From: Henriciella sp.
Lineage (GTDB): Bacteria; Pseudomonadota; Alphaproteobacteria; Caulobacterales; Hyphomonadaceae
Direction: 5' to 3'
Assembly: GCA_012960415.1 (NCBI GenBank)
Contig: DUBH01000019.1
Location: 1-52,948, forward strand
Length of the DNA: 52,948 bases
Shown here: positions 33,964 to 41,938 of the stretch, in pieces
Layout of the letters: every line of letters starts with the position of its first letter
How positions within the stretch are numbered: position 1 is the stretch's first letter
Program-made: the position numbers and the translations under genes
Notes under the pieces: model-generated
The model's input: only the letters and a program-made list of their open reading frames with translations
Told to the model about the DNA's origin: nothing
The model's database searches: none

Positions 33964-34001
33964 AAAAAAGCCCCGCAGAGCTGAGCGCGTCTGCGGGGCT
34001 T
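33964..34001 (-). terminator. Strong intrinsic terminator
   Basis: A perfect 12-base-pair stem (33968-33979 with 33990-34001) encloses a ten-base loop. On the minus strand it is followed by a run of six T. It lies 23 bases after the stop of the DUF6491-like gene at 34025-34474 and should end its transcript. Confidence 0.9.
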
Positions 34002-34024
34002 GTTGGTGTTGAGATTTGACCGGT

Positions 34025-34474
34025 TCAGTCGAGCGAAGCGACCTCAGTCGGCGCATGATGCTCATTCCACTCATAGATCGTCTTGATTTTGCAAACGCTC
34101 TTGAAACCCGAGTCGGGAATACCGGCGGTGAAACCGCTATACGACTGGGCCACAAGACGCTGTCGATTGCTCAGGCATTTGCCACCTTGCTCACGCTCAA
34201 CAGCGAGGTTCAGTGTGCCGGCGAGCTCGCTGCACGGTTCATCAGTCTCAATCAGATATTCCTGACCGGTTGATGCCGTGATGATGACGGTCCGGTCGGT
34301 CGTTTCACGGTAGGCAAAGGTGGGCTGAATATTGCAAACTTCGGCCCGTTCGGCGCCTATGCGTGCGTCCGCGAGATACGACAGGGACGCTTCGGAGGTG
34401 GGCGCAACTGCCTCTGTGCTCGTGCACGCTGCAAGTGTAGCTGCCGCAAGGGCCGCTGAAATCAGAATTCGCAT
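34025..34474 (-). CDS. DUF6491-like lipoprotein (copy 1)
   Basis: A 149-residue putative lipoprotein. The signal ends in the lipobox LAAC with Cys17, so the mature protein would be lipid-anchored. The mature part has cysteines at 47, 81, 100 and 128, a central YLIETDEPC strand, and the ending IYEWNE. This pattern recurs in the next two genes and matches the DUF6491 group as I recall it; function unknown. It is the most divergent of the three: it lacks the VDRxCF motif. GAGGAGAGATCC precedes the ATG. It lies 23 bases after copy 2 and is probably in the same transcript, which ends at the terminator 33964-34001. Confidence 0.75.
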   Translation of the reverse strand: MRILISAALAAATLAACTSTEAVAPTSEASLSYLADARIGAERAEVCNIQPTFAYRETTDRTVIITASTGQEYLIETDEPCSELAGTLNLAVEREQGGKCLSNRQRLVAQSYSGFTAGIPDSGFKSVCKIKTIYEWNEHHAPTEVASLD

Positions 34475-34497
34475 GGATCTCTCCTCTGCTGAAGGCC

Positions 34498-34935
34498 TCA
34501 GTCGACTGAAGCAACGTCCGTTCTCAGCGCATCTTCATTCCATTCGTAGATGGCTTTGATACGGCAGAGATAAGCCGGGTCGCTTGCGCCGCCAAAAGTG
34601 TTCTTGGAGGCTGAGAAGCGATCATAGGAAGTAACGCAGCGTCCGCTCGAAAAGGCATTGTTGAGGGAGATTGTCTGCGCGCCATCGAGCTCATTACATG
34701 GCTTGTCGGTCTGGATCAGGTAGTCCTTCGCGCCGCGCTCCACGATGATCGTGCTTTCTGTGCCTTCACGAAAATCGTTGATCTGATCGCGGAAGCAGAT
34801 GCGATCAACCTGTTCGCCGAGACGCACATCGTTGAGATAGTCATCCGGTCCCGCATTCGGGGCTTCAGCCATCGCTGTAGCACCAAACATCATGGACGCA
34901 GCGGTTGCCGCGCTGATCGTTGCGAAGATTTTCAT
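34498..34935 (-). CDS. DUF6491-like periplasmic protein (copy 2)
   Basis: A 145-residue exported protein with a signal peptide cleaved after AMA (residue 23) and no lipobox, so it should be soluble in the periplasm. Cysteines are at 47, 80, 100 and 124, with VDRICF, YLIQTDKPC and [12 protein letters not shown]. The spacing equals that of its neighbours, so two disulfides are likely. I chose the ATG at 34935 because GAGGAG lies seven bases before it; an ATG at 34950 overlaps that site. A good promoter candidate (34987-35014) lies just upstream. Function unknown. Confidence 0.77.
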   Translation of the reverse strand: MKIFATISAATAASMMFGATAMAEAPNAGPDDYLNDVRLGEQVDRICFRDQINDFREGTESTIIVERGAKDYLIQTDKPCNELDGAQTISLNNAFSSGRCVTSYDRFSASKNTFGGASDPAYLCRIKAIYEWNEDALRTDVASVD

Positions 34936-34986
34936 GGGATAACTCCTCATTGCTCAAGAGCTACAAACCGTTTGCGCTCAACCCCT

Positions 34987-35014
34987 AATATAAACCGAAG
35001 GGGTCGGGCATCAA
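34987..35014 (-). promoter_or_regulatory. Candidate promoter for DUF6491-like copies 2 and 1
   Basis: On the minus strand TTGATG (35014-35009) and TATATT (34992-34987) are 16 bases apart, near the sigma-70 consensus. The start point would fall about 45 bases before the copy 2 ATG. A palindrome GATTAATC (35018-35025) sits just upstream of the -35 box and could be an operator. Confidence 0.5.
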
Positions 35015-35081
35015 AGCGATTAATCAAAATATTTGAGTTGGGCGGCCGCTGGGTACGACAATTCGACCCTCGTCCAACTCG

Positions 35082-35522
35082 CTAGTCCTGCTCGCCTTCG
35101 GCTGCATCCTCATTCCATTCATAGATGGCTCTGATTGGACAACGTGCCGGTGGAATATCCGTCCGGTCCGGGCCGAACGCACTGGAATAGGCGTAGATCG
35201 AATCTCCCTTTGTAACGCAACTGGCGCCAGGGAAGGTGTCGAAGCTGAGCGAATTAGCGCCATCCAGATCGTAGCAGCTTCCGACGGTCTCGATGAGGTA
35301 TTCATCGTTCACGCCTTCTTCGACGATCACGCTGTTGCGCGTTGCCATCCGGAAGCTGTCGATGTTTGACGCAAAGCAGACCCTGTCGACCTTTTCGCCA
35401 AGACGTGAATCGGTTCGCCAGGCTTCAGGCTCGTCATTGCCGGCGTCAGGCTGCGAGGTGCAGGCGGCAAGCGCAAAGAGGGCGGTGGCCGGAAGGGCGA
35501 AGAGAAGTTTCGTGCGGGTCAT
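35082..35522 (-). CDS. DUF6491-like lipoprotein (copy 3)
   Basis: A 146-residue putative lipoprotein with lipobox LAAC (Cys21). Mature cysteines are at 49, 83, 102 and 128, with [21 protein letters not shown] and [11 protein letters not shown]. It is closest to copy 2 in these motifs. GGAGGAAACAC precedes the chosen ATG at 35522; a longer frame to 35573 would spoil the signal peptide. It is the first of the three and has its own upstream region, divergent from gatA. A 146-base AT-rich gap with a promoter candidate separates it from copy 2, so it may be a separate transcript. Confidence 0.77.
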   Translation of the reverse strand: MTRTKLLFALPATALFALAACTSQPDAGNDEPEAWRTDSRLGEKVDRVCFASNIDSFRMATRNSVIVEEGVNDEYLIETVGSCYDLDGANSLSFDTFPGASCVTKGDSIYAYSSAFGPDRTDIPPARCPIRAIYEWNEDAAEGEQD

Positions 35523-35627
35523 GTGTTTCCTCCGTTCTGCAACTGGCGCGAGAGTACGCAGTCTATATTGCAACTAAACGACTGGGTAGCATCACCAGTT
35601 CAAATGCGTCGTTTCGGTCACCGGGGC

Positions 35628-35657
35628 TTGAACTCTCCATCCCGGCCAGCATACGAA
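35628..35657 (+). promoter_or_regulatory. Candidate gatA promoter
   Basis: TTGAAC (35628-35633) and TACGAA (35652-35657) are 18 bases apart, ending about 32 bases before the gatA ATG. gatA needs its own promoter because opposite-strand genes separate it from gatC. The match is only fair. Confidence 0.3.
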
Positions 35658-35689
35658 GGCGCAAACCTATTCTTGTGGATCCTTGCCAG

Positions 35690-37162
35690 ATGACCGACCT
35701 CCCGAAACTTACGCTTGCCGCGGCCCTTGATGGGCTGTCTGCCAAGGCCTTTTCCTCGCGCGAACTGACCGAGGCTTTCATCAAGGAGATCGAAGCATCC
35801 AATAACACGCTGAACGCCTATGTTGTGAAGACGCCTGAGAAGGCGCTGGCGATGGCCGACGCATCGGATGCGAAGATCGCTGCAGGCGAAGCACGGGCAC
35901 TGGAAGGCGCACCTCTCGGCGTGAAGGATCTCTATTGCACCAAGGGTGTTCGCACGACGGCGTGTTCGAACATTCTGGGCGAATTCACGCCGACCTATGA
36001 GTCGACTGTGACCCAGCAGCTCTGGGATCGCGGTGCGGTAATGCTCGGCAAGCTCAACATGGATGAGTTCGCCATGGGCTCATCGAACGAGACCTCGCGT
36101 TTTGGGCCGCCCGCAAACCCGTGGCGCCGCGCAGGATCCAATCAGAACCTCACGCCTGGAGGTTCTTCCGGTGGCTCTGCGGCCGCTGTGGCGGCAGACC
36201 TGTGCCTTGGTGCGACCGCGTCTGATACGGGCGGCTCCATTCGCCAGCCTGCAAGCTTCACGGGCACTGTGGGCATCAAGCCGACCTATGGACGCGCCAG
36301 CCGTTATGGCATGGTCGCGTTTGCGTCCTCGCTTGATCAGGCTGGCCCTATCGCCAAGACAGTCGAGGACAGCGCAATCCTGCTGGAAGCCATGTGTGGC
36401 CATGACGCGAAGGACTCGACCTCTCTGCCAGAGCCTGTTCCGGCTTGGCGCGAGAGCGTCAAACAGGGCGTTAAAGGCATGAAGATCGGCATTCCAAAGG
36501 AATACCGCGTCGACAACATGCCTGAAGAGATCGAGGCGCTCTGGACCCAGGGCGTGAAGTGGCTGGAAGAGCAGGGCGCCGAGATTGTCGACGTGTCTCT
36601 GCCGCACACAAAATACGCGCTGCCAGCCTATTACATCGTGGCCCCGGCAGAGGCGTCGTCAAACCTCGCGCGCTATGACGGCATGCGTTACGGCACGCGC
36701 GTTCAGGGCGACAATCTGATCAATACCTATGAGGGCACGCGCTCTGAAGGCTTTGGCGCGGAAGTTCAGCGCCGCCTGATGATCGGCACCTATGTGCTCT
36801 CGTCCGGCTATTACGATGCCTACTACCTGCGCGCGCAGAAGGTCCGTACGAAAATCCTCAATGATTTTATTGAGGCATATGAGAAGTGTGATGCGCTCCT
36901 GACGCCAACCTGTCCGTCTGCTGCTTTCGCTTATGGCGAGAAGGCTGACCCGGTGCAGATGTACCTCAACGATATCTTCACGGTGACCGCAAACCTTGCC
37001 GGCCTGCCGGGCATTTCGGTGCCAGCCGCGCTCGACAAGCAAGGCCTTCCGCTCGGCCTGCAGGTGATCGGCAAGGCACTGGATGAGGCATCCTGCTTCC
37101 GTGTGGCTGGCGCGATTGAGGAAGCGGCTGGCTTCGTGGCGAAGCCGCAGAAGTGGTGGTAA
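35690..37162 (+). CDS. gatA: Asp-tRNA(Asn)/Glu-tRNA(Gln) amidotransferase subunit GatA
   Basis: The amidase subunit that releases ammonia from glutamine and channels it to GatB. The amidase-signature Ser-cis-Ser-Lys triad is visible: the Lys in [12 protein letters not shown] near residue 80, and the two serines in [10 protein letters not shown] and [11 protein letters not shown] near 157-182. At 490 residues it is full length. The ATG at 35690 starts the conserved [10 protein letters not shown]; the ribosome site is weak. The same frame is open back to 35342, but that stretch lies across the opposite lipoprotein gene and has no GatA homology. The two small membrane-protein genes follow at once. 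Confidence 0.96.
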   Translation: MTDLPKLTLAAALDGLSAKAFSSRELTEAFIKEIEASNNTLNAYVVKTPEKALAMADASDAKIAAGEARALEGAPLGVKDLYCTKGVRTTACSNILGEFTPTYESTVTQQLWDRGAVMLGKLNMDEFAMGSSNETSRFGPPANPWRRAGSNQNLTPGGSSGGSAAAVAADLCLGATASDTGGSIRQPASFTGTVGIKPTYGRASRYGMVAFASSLDQAGPIAKTVEDSAILLEAMCGHDAKDSTSLPEPVPAWRESVKQGVKGMKIGIPKEYRVDNMPEEIEALWTQGVKWLEEQGAEIVDVSLPHTKYALPAYYIVAPAEASSNLARYDGMRYGTRVQGDNLINTYEGTRSEGFGAEVQRRLMIGTYVLSSGYYDAYYLRAQKVRTKILNDFIEAYEKCDALLTPTCPSAAFAYGEKADPVQMYLNDIFTVTANLAGLPGISVPAALDKQGLPLGLQVIGKALDEASCFRVAGAIEEAAGFVAKPQKWW

Positions 37163-37172
37163 GCTGGCGGCC

Positions 37173-37430
37173 ATGTCGACGCGTGGCCACCGCAACCTGC
37201 TCGAAAAGATCACGATCGGTCTGTTCTCTCTGAGACTGCTGCGCTCACGCGTGGTGCGCTGGCCTTTCGCGGCATTGCTTTCAGGGCTTGGCGTTCATGC
37301 CGCTACCGTACAGTCAGCGATGGATGAGCCAAAAGGCTTTGCGGTGCCCGCTATCCTGTTCCTGTTTGCGCTATTTCTCGTACTGCTGCCTCTGCTGCCG
37401 ATCGCAGATGGCTGGGATGAGCGGGACTGA
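37173..37430 (+). CDS. Small membrane protein of unknown function
   Basis: Not a family I recognise. The 85-residue protein has a basic N-terminus (about 30 residues with RNLLEKIT and LRLLRSRVVRW). Two hydrophobic segments follow (about 33-45 and 56-75), and the C-terminus is short and acidic (DGWDERD). The ATG at 37173 is 11 bases after the gatA stop, which suggests co-transcription; no clear ribosome site is visible. Codon use looks like that of its neighbours. It could be a membrane partner of the next gene product, but nothing shows this. Confidence 0.55.
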   Translation: MSTRGHRNLLEKITIGLFSLRLLRSRVVRWPFAALLSGLGVHAATVQSAMDEPKGFAVPAILFLFALFLVLLPLLPIADGWDERD

Positions 37431-37488
37431 GCCTCGTAGCGCATCTGTGAGCGTGACGGCCTGTATCGGCGAATGCTAGAAGGTCCTT

Positions 37489-37815
37489 ATGTCGAGAAAA
37501 ACCAGAACCGCGCTTTATGCCGTCCTTGCCTTCGTCATGTTGGTGCTGCTGATCCTGTCGATGGCGTGGTACAACGGAGTGAACCCATTCCATCCACGCA
37601 CCAGGATGTACTGGCTCGCTGCCGTTGTGGCTGCGCTTTACATCTCGCTGCGGGGGGCAATCTTCGTTGAGCGAATCCAGTATCGCCGCGAACGTAAGGC
37701 CGAAGAAGCCGAAACGCCGAGCCGCCTTAGCGCCAATATCAAGGACCGTATGGCGGCCCGTAAGGCGCGTGTGGCTGCCGCACAGAAAAAGGCTGGCCGC
37801 GATAAAAACGGCTAG
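37489..37815 (+). CDS. Two-pass membrane protein with basic tail, unknown function
   Basis: A 108-residue protein with two membrane segments (about residues 8-27 and 42-59). A strongly basic, alanine-rich, probably helical cytoplasmic tail runs from residue 60 (RRERKAEEAE...) to AAAQKKAGRDKNG. AAGG lies before the ATG. The shape, two helices and a charged tail, is seen in many small unclassified alphaproteobacterial proteins, often between gatA and gatB genes. It may share a transcript with gatA and gatB, as all three read the same way. Function unknown. Confidence 0.62.
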   Translation: MSRKTRTALYAVLAFVMLVLLILSMAWYNGVNPFHPRTRMYWLAAVVAALYISLRGAIFVERIQYRRERKAEEAETPSRLSANIKDRMAARKARVAAAQKKAGRDKNG

Positions 37816-37908
37816 GTGCTGCAAGGCGCGGGTGGCCGCCTATGGCAAGGCCCCCCGAGCTATGCTTAAACGCGCCCCAGATACTTATCTTGAATCGGGA
37901 TTGAGAGC

Positions 37909-39420
37909 ATGTCCGAGCGGCCGACCTACACGCTGAAAGGCGACACCGGAGACTGGGAACTTGTGATGGGCCTTGAAGTCCATGCGCAGGTCGCGTCTGA
38001 GGCAAAGCTTTTCTCCGGTGCGTCGACCGCATTTGGCGCCGACCCGAACTGCAATGTTTCGCTCGTTGATGCGGCGATGCCAGGCATGCTGCCCGTCATC
38101 AACAAGAAGTGCGTCGAACAGGCGGTGCGTACGGGTCTTGGCCTCAAGGCCAAGATCAACAAATGGTCGCGCTTTGACCGTAAGAATTATTTCTACCCGG
38201 ATCTTCCGCAGGGCTATCAGATCAGTCAGTTCGACTATCCCATCGTGGGCGAAGGCGAGATTGAAGTGGATGTTGAGCCGGCACATGGCGACCCGGCGTA
38301 TTCCTTCCCTGTGCGGATTGAACGCCTTCACCTGGAGCAGGATGCGGGCAAGTCCATCCACGATATGGATCCCACCGCGACCTATGTTGACCTCAACCGC
38401 TCCGGCGTCGCGCTGATGGAAATCGTCTCGAAACCGGACGTCAGAACGCCTTTAGAAGCAGCGGCTTACGTCAAGAAGCTCAAATCCATCGTTGTCGCGC
38501 TCGGTACGTGCGACGGTGACATGGAGAAGGGTAATCTGCGTGCGGACGTAAACGTGTCGGTCTGCAAGCCGGGCGCGTATGAGAAATTCCGCGAGACGGG
38601 CGACTTCAGCCATCTTGGGACGCGCTGCGAAATCAAGAACATGAACTCGTTCCGCTTTATCCAGGCGGCGATCGAGTATGAAGCACGCCGTCAGATCGAA
38701 ATCCTTGAAAGCGGTGGCAAGGTCGATCAGGAGACCCGCCTGTTCGACCCGAACAAGGGCGAGACGCGCTCCATGCGCTCCAAGGAAGACGCGCACGATT
38801 ACCGTTACTTCCCGGACCCGGACCTTCTGCCGCTCGAGTTCGACGACCTCTTCATTGAGAATATCAAGGCGAGCCTTCCGGAACTGCCGGATGAGAAGCG
38901 GGCGCGTTTTGAGACCGAGTATGGCCTGTCGCGCTATGATGCCGGCGTGCTGACGGCGGACAGCGAACGCGCAGAGTTCTTCGAAGCCGTCGCCAAGGGC
39001 CGCGATGCGAAGCTCGCAGCCAACTGGGTCAGCCAGGAGCTGTTTGGCTATCTGAACCGCGAAGACCTCGAACTGGCAGACAGTCCGGTTTCAGCCGCGC
39101 AGCTTGGCGAGCTTGTCGATCTCATCTCGAACGACACGATTTCGGGCAAGATCGCCAAGGACGTCTTCGCCCGCATGATCGATGGCGAGGGCAACCCCGG
39201 CGATATCGTCGAGAAGCATGGTCTGAAGCAGGTCACTGACACGGACGCCATTGAAGCCATCGTCGACCAGATTATCGCCGAGAACCCTGAGCAGGCCGCG
39301 GCCGTGAAGGAAAAGCCGAAGTCCATGGGCTGGTTCGTTGGTCAGGTGATGAAAGCGTCGGGTGGCAAGGCCAACCCGCAAGCCGTCAACGAGATCCTGA
39401 AGCAGAAGCTGGGGCTTTAG
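37909..39420 (+). CDS. gatB: Asp-tRNA(Asn)/Glu-tRNA(Gln) amidotransferase subunit GatB
   Basis: The kinase-like subunit that activates misacylated Glu- or Asp-tRNA with ATP before amidation. The start region [13 protein letters not shown], then [29 protein letters not shown] and [11 protein letters not shown], are all GatB signatures. [15 protein letters not shown] and [12 protein letters not shown] lie in the catalytic cradle. The helical YqeY-like tail domain ends [19 protein letters not shown]. At 503 residues it is full length. Together with gatA and gatC it completes the set, so at least one of GlnRS or AsnRS is likely absent from the genome. Confidence 0.97.
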   Translation: MSERPTYTLKGDTGDWELVMGLEVHAQVASEAKLFSGASTAFGADPNCNVSLVDAAMPGMLPVINKKCVEQAVRTGLGLKAKINKWSRFDRKNYFYPDLPQGYQISQFDYPIVGEGEIEVDVEPAHGDPAYSFPVRIERLHLEQDAGKSIHDMDPTATYVDLNRSGVALMEIVSKPDVRTPLEAAAYVKKLKSIVVALGTCDGDMEKGNLRADVNVSVCKPGAYEKFRETGDFSHLGTRCEIKNMNSFRFIQAAIEYEARRQIEILESGGKVDQETRLFDPNKGETRSMRSKEDAHDYRYFPDPDLLPLEFDDLFIENIKASLPELPDEKRARFETEYGLSRYDAGVLTADSERAEFFEAVAKGRDAKLAANWVSQELFGYLNREDLELADSPVSAAQLGELVDLISNDTISGKIAKDVFARMIDGEGNPGDIVEKHGLKQVTDTDAIEAIVDQIIAENPEQAAAVKEKPKSMGWFVGQVMKASGGKANPQAVNEILKQKLGL

Positions 39421-39452
39421 CCTTGCGGTCACTTTAAGCGGAGTGCGCCTCA

Positions 39453-39478
39453 CCTTCGACCGCGCTTGCGGTCGGAGG
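39453..39478. other. Hairpin 1 downstream of gatB
   Basis: CCTTCGACCGC (39453-39463) pairs with GCGGTCGGAGG (39468-39478) around a GCTT loop. That gives 11 pairs with one T-G. It has no following T-run on either strand, so it may be a Rho-linked or structural element. Confidence 0.4.
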
Positions 39479-39529
39479 AGCCATCCTGCGTCTGTCACGA
39501 TGTGGATTGTTGAGAGAGCAGGCGACGGA

Positions 39530-39557
39530 CTCTCAGATGAGCTGCGCTCATCGAGAG
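39530..39557. other. Hairpin 2 downstream of gatB, with a competing pairing
   Basis: CTCTC-A-GATGAGC (39530-39542) pairs with GCTCATC-GAGAG (39546-39557), 12 pairs with one bulged A. The CTCTCA part can instead pair with TGAGAG at 39511-39516, so two structures are mutually exclusive. No T-run follows. The element fills the space between the converging gatB and HIT genes. Confidence 0.4.
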
Positions 39558-39578
39558 TGACGCGGCTGATGGCAGCTT

Positions 39579-40013
39579 CTAGAGATAAGCCGCAATCTTC
39601 TCCGCGAGCGCTTTCAGCTCTTCGGTATTAGCTGGCTCGCCGCTCGCATGGGGGCGGCCGGTCTGGCCTTCCATGATGGGCAGGATGTGGAAGTGGAGGT
39701 GGTAGACCGTCTGGCCCGCGGGCGCGCCATTGAACTGGAGAATGCGGAGGCCGTCGGGCTCGAGCGCCTTTTCCACCGCTTTCGCGACCGTCTGGACGCG
39801 CTCCATATAAGGGCCAATTTTCTTCGGCTTCAGCTCCAGGAAGTTGCGCGCCTTTACGTCCTTCGGAATGACCAGCGTATGGCCTGTCGTCTGAGGGAAG
39901 ATGTCCATGAAGGCGAGGGCGACATCGTCTTCGAACACTTTCACGCATGGCATCTCTCCGCGCAGCATTTTGGCGAAGATGTTGTCTTGGTCGTACTTGC
40001 CGTGAAGTGTCAT
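39579..40013 (-). CDS. HIT family protein
   Basis: A 144-residue histidine-triad nucleotide hydrolase. The catalytic motif is YHLHFHILP near residue 110, preceded by the typical FMDIFPQTTGHTLVIPK near 33-49. The branch, by length and motifs, is that of HinT/YcfF-type phosphoramidases that act on AMP-linked compounds; the natural substrate is unknown. The last gene of a minus-strand run with RidA, GDPD, GNAT and DUF2007-like genes. A 120-base space upstream contains a short open frame ending in an ATGA overlap with this gene. Confidence 0.92.
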   Translation of the reverse strand: MTLHGKYDQDNIFAKMLRGEMPCVKVFEDDVALAFMDIFPQTTGHTLVIPKDVKARNFLELKPKKIGPYMERVQTVAKAVEKALEPDGLRILQFNGAPAGQTVYHLHFHILPIMEGQTGRPHASGEPANTEELKALAEKIAAYL

Positions 40014-40133
40014 TCAGCGTCGTCCTCAATATCTGCCCTAGGCTTTATCAGGCGGTCTGCCATGAAGACAAGGATCACGAAGAAGACGAACAGAAAGCGC
40101 TCATCGTTCCGCGTCCTGATAAATGCGATGGCT

Positions 40134-40763
40134 TCAGGCCGCGTGTCGTCTATTTAGCAGCTTCTTGGAATTGAGTGTGAAGACCGTCCCAAAGAGAGCC
40201 AGTAGTCCGCAGTAAAAAAGCTGGAGGCCGATCAAAACGAGGATAAGCCACCAAGTTTGAGCCTCGAGGCGAAAGAATGAGAATTCTACACTCGTCATGC
40301 TATAGGAGAGGTTGTCGTATGAGCTGCAGGAATAGCCAAACGAGCAAGCGTTCGTAATCTCGGACGGCCAAGGCGCTCTAGGTACGAATTGGGCCGGTAT
40401 GAGCAATTCCAAAATGGCTACCAAAATACTGTAAAGCAGCCACGGAACACCGAGTATTGCTGCCCAGAAACACCAGACAGGCAGCTTGCTTACGGGCGGC
40501 GGTGTTTCATAGGCGCCATACTCGAGTTCGAAGTCGTTCTTGTCGGCCGAAATGGCGTCGACGATTTCCTGCTTTGCAACTTCGATATCTCTCGCGGGAA
40601 CCGACACGCCGATCCCGTTCAGCGCAGGCACGATCAACCAATTCACAGCAGCGTGGTGATAATTGTCGAGACTGGCTTCAACTCCGCGGGACTGCAAGAA
40701 TGAAACGGTGATCAGCGCTTCAGGCAAGCTGGCGCAGCGCCGAATCGTGACGAGGGAACTCAT
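40134..40763 (-). CDS. Membrane protein with N-terminal DUF2007-like domain
   Basis: A 209-residue protein. Residues 1-72 look like a DUF2007 (signal-transducing protein) fold: VTIRRCASLPEALITVSFLQSRGVEASL, then a loop and VSVPARDIEVAKQEIVDAI. The rest has two hydrophobic spans (about 97-120 and 170-195) separated by a loop rich in Ser, Tyr and aromatic residues with two cysteines. The domain match is by pattern only. Its base composition looks lower in G+C than its neighbours, with some AT-rich codons. It overlaps the GNAT gene by four bases (ATGA), so it is translated after it. Function unknown. Confidence 0.65.
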   Translation of the reverse strand: MSSLVTIRRCASLPEALITVSFLQSRGVEASLDNYHHAAVNWLIVPALNGIGVSVPARDIEVAKQEIVDAISADKNDFELEYGAYETPPPVSKLPVWCFWAAILGVPWLLYSILVAILELLIPAQFVPRAPWPSEITNACSFGYSCSSYDNLSYSMTSVEFSFFRLEAQTWWLILVLIGLQLFYCGLLALFGTVFTLNSKKLLNRRHAA

Positions 40764-41923
40764 CCGTCCTTCTTAAACGGCGTTCGCTCACGTAGAAAGT
40801 CAGCTTCCCTTTCAACCATCTGGCGTTCGCGGCCGAGATATTCCCCGACTGCGTCGGCGAGGCCCTCATGGGCGATCCAGTGGGCTGAATAGGTGGTTTC
40901 CGGCACATAGCCGCGCGCGAGCTTGTGGCCGCCCTGCGCGCCCGCCTCGACCGTCTTCAGGCCGCGCTCAATGGCGAAATCGATGGCCTGATAGTAGCAG
41001 GTCTCGAAATGCAGCATGGGCCGCGCAGAGAAAGTGCCCCAATAGCGACCGAGGAGCCGATCACCGCCAATCATGTTCAGCGCGCCCGCGATCGGCTCGC
41101 CAACTTCTTCAGCAAAGATCAGCAGGATATCGTCGGCAAGGCGCTCGCCCAGCAACGAGAATGTCTCGCGGTTGAGATAGGGCGAGCCCCATTTGCGTGC
41201 GCCGGTGTCCATGTAGAACTCATAGAAGACATCCCAATGGTCTTCAGTAATGTCGCTGCCGGTGATGTGGCGGAAGGTGAGGCCTTCCTGCGCGCGTCGC
41301 CGCTCCTTGCGTAGATTCTTGCGTTTGGCTGATGAGAGTGCGTTCAGGAAATCGTCGAAGCTCTCATAGCCATCATTCTTCCAGTGAAACTGCTGGTCCG
41401 TGCGGATGAGGAGACCTGCCGTATCGAGGCGGAGCGCTTCTTCGCCTGTCAGGAAGTTGATGTGAAGTGAAGAGATGTCGTTGTCGGCGGCAATCTTCAC
41501 AGCGGCGGCGAGCAGGGCCTCGCTGATGCGCGCAGCATCTGGGCCCGGCCGCACGAGGCGCCGTCGTCCGGTGACAGGTGTGAACGGAACGGCGGAAAGG
41601 AGCTTCGGGTAGTAACGCCCACCCGCGCGCTCATAGGCGTCGGCCCAGCTATGATCGAAGACGAACTCGCCTTGCGAGTGGGACTTCAGATAAAGCGGCA
41701 TCGCCCCGCACAGGCCGCGTCCCACCTGTTCGATGATGATGTGGTGGGGTGCCCACCCGGTTTCAGGGGAGGCCGCGCCGCTTTCTTCCATCGCTTGCAG
41801 AAACTGCCAGCTCAGGAAGGGATCATAGGACTCGCTAGGCGGGTTCGCGACCGCGTTCCATTCCTCGGCGCTGACCTCATCGAGGCTGTTGATCAGTCTG
41901 ATTTCCAGGCGCGGTTCATCCAT
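40760..41923 (-). CDS. GNAT family N-acetyltransferase, FemAB/DUF482-like
   Basis: A 387-residue double-GNAT-fold protein of the group once called DUF482 or peptidogalycan biosynthesis proteins. Diagnostic parts are an N-terminal EEWNAVANPPSESYDPFLSW, PLYLKSHSQGEFVFDHSWADAY, and the C-terminal FETCYYQAIDFAIERGLKTVEAGAQGGHKLARGY. The family resembles FemX aminoacyltransferases and is thought to modify cell-wall or polymer precursors, but activity is not known. It is read after GDPD (16-base gap) and overlaps the DUF2007-like gene. Confidence 0.88.
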   Translation of the reverse strand: MDEPRLEIRLINSLDEVSAEEWNAVANPPSESYDPFLSWQFLQAMEESGAASPETGWAPHHIIIEQVGRGLCGAMPLYLKSHSQGEFVFDHSWADAYERAGGRYYPKLLSAVPFTPVTGRRRLVRPGPDAARISEALLAAAVKIAADNDISSLHINFLTGEEALRLDTAGLLIRTDQQFHWKNDGYESFDDFLNALSSAKRKNLRKERRRAQEGLTFRHITGSDITEDHWDVFYEFYMDTGARKWGSPYLNRETFSLLGERLADDILLIFAEEVGEPIAGALNMIGGDRLLGRYWGTFSARPMLHFETCYYQAIDFAIERGLKTVEAGAQGGHKLARGYVPETTYSAHWIAHEGLADAVGEYLGRERQMVEREADFLRERTPFKKDG

Positions 41924-41938
41924 GGAGCGGAATCTAGC

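Noticed and set aside
35342-35689. N-terminal extension of gatA by 116 codons
   Set aside because: The extension is antisense to a lipoprotein gene and is rich in arginine and cysteine with no GatA similarity; the conserved GatA start is at 35690.
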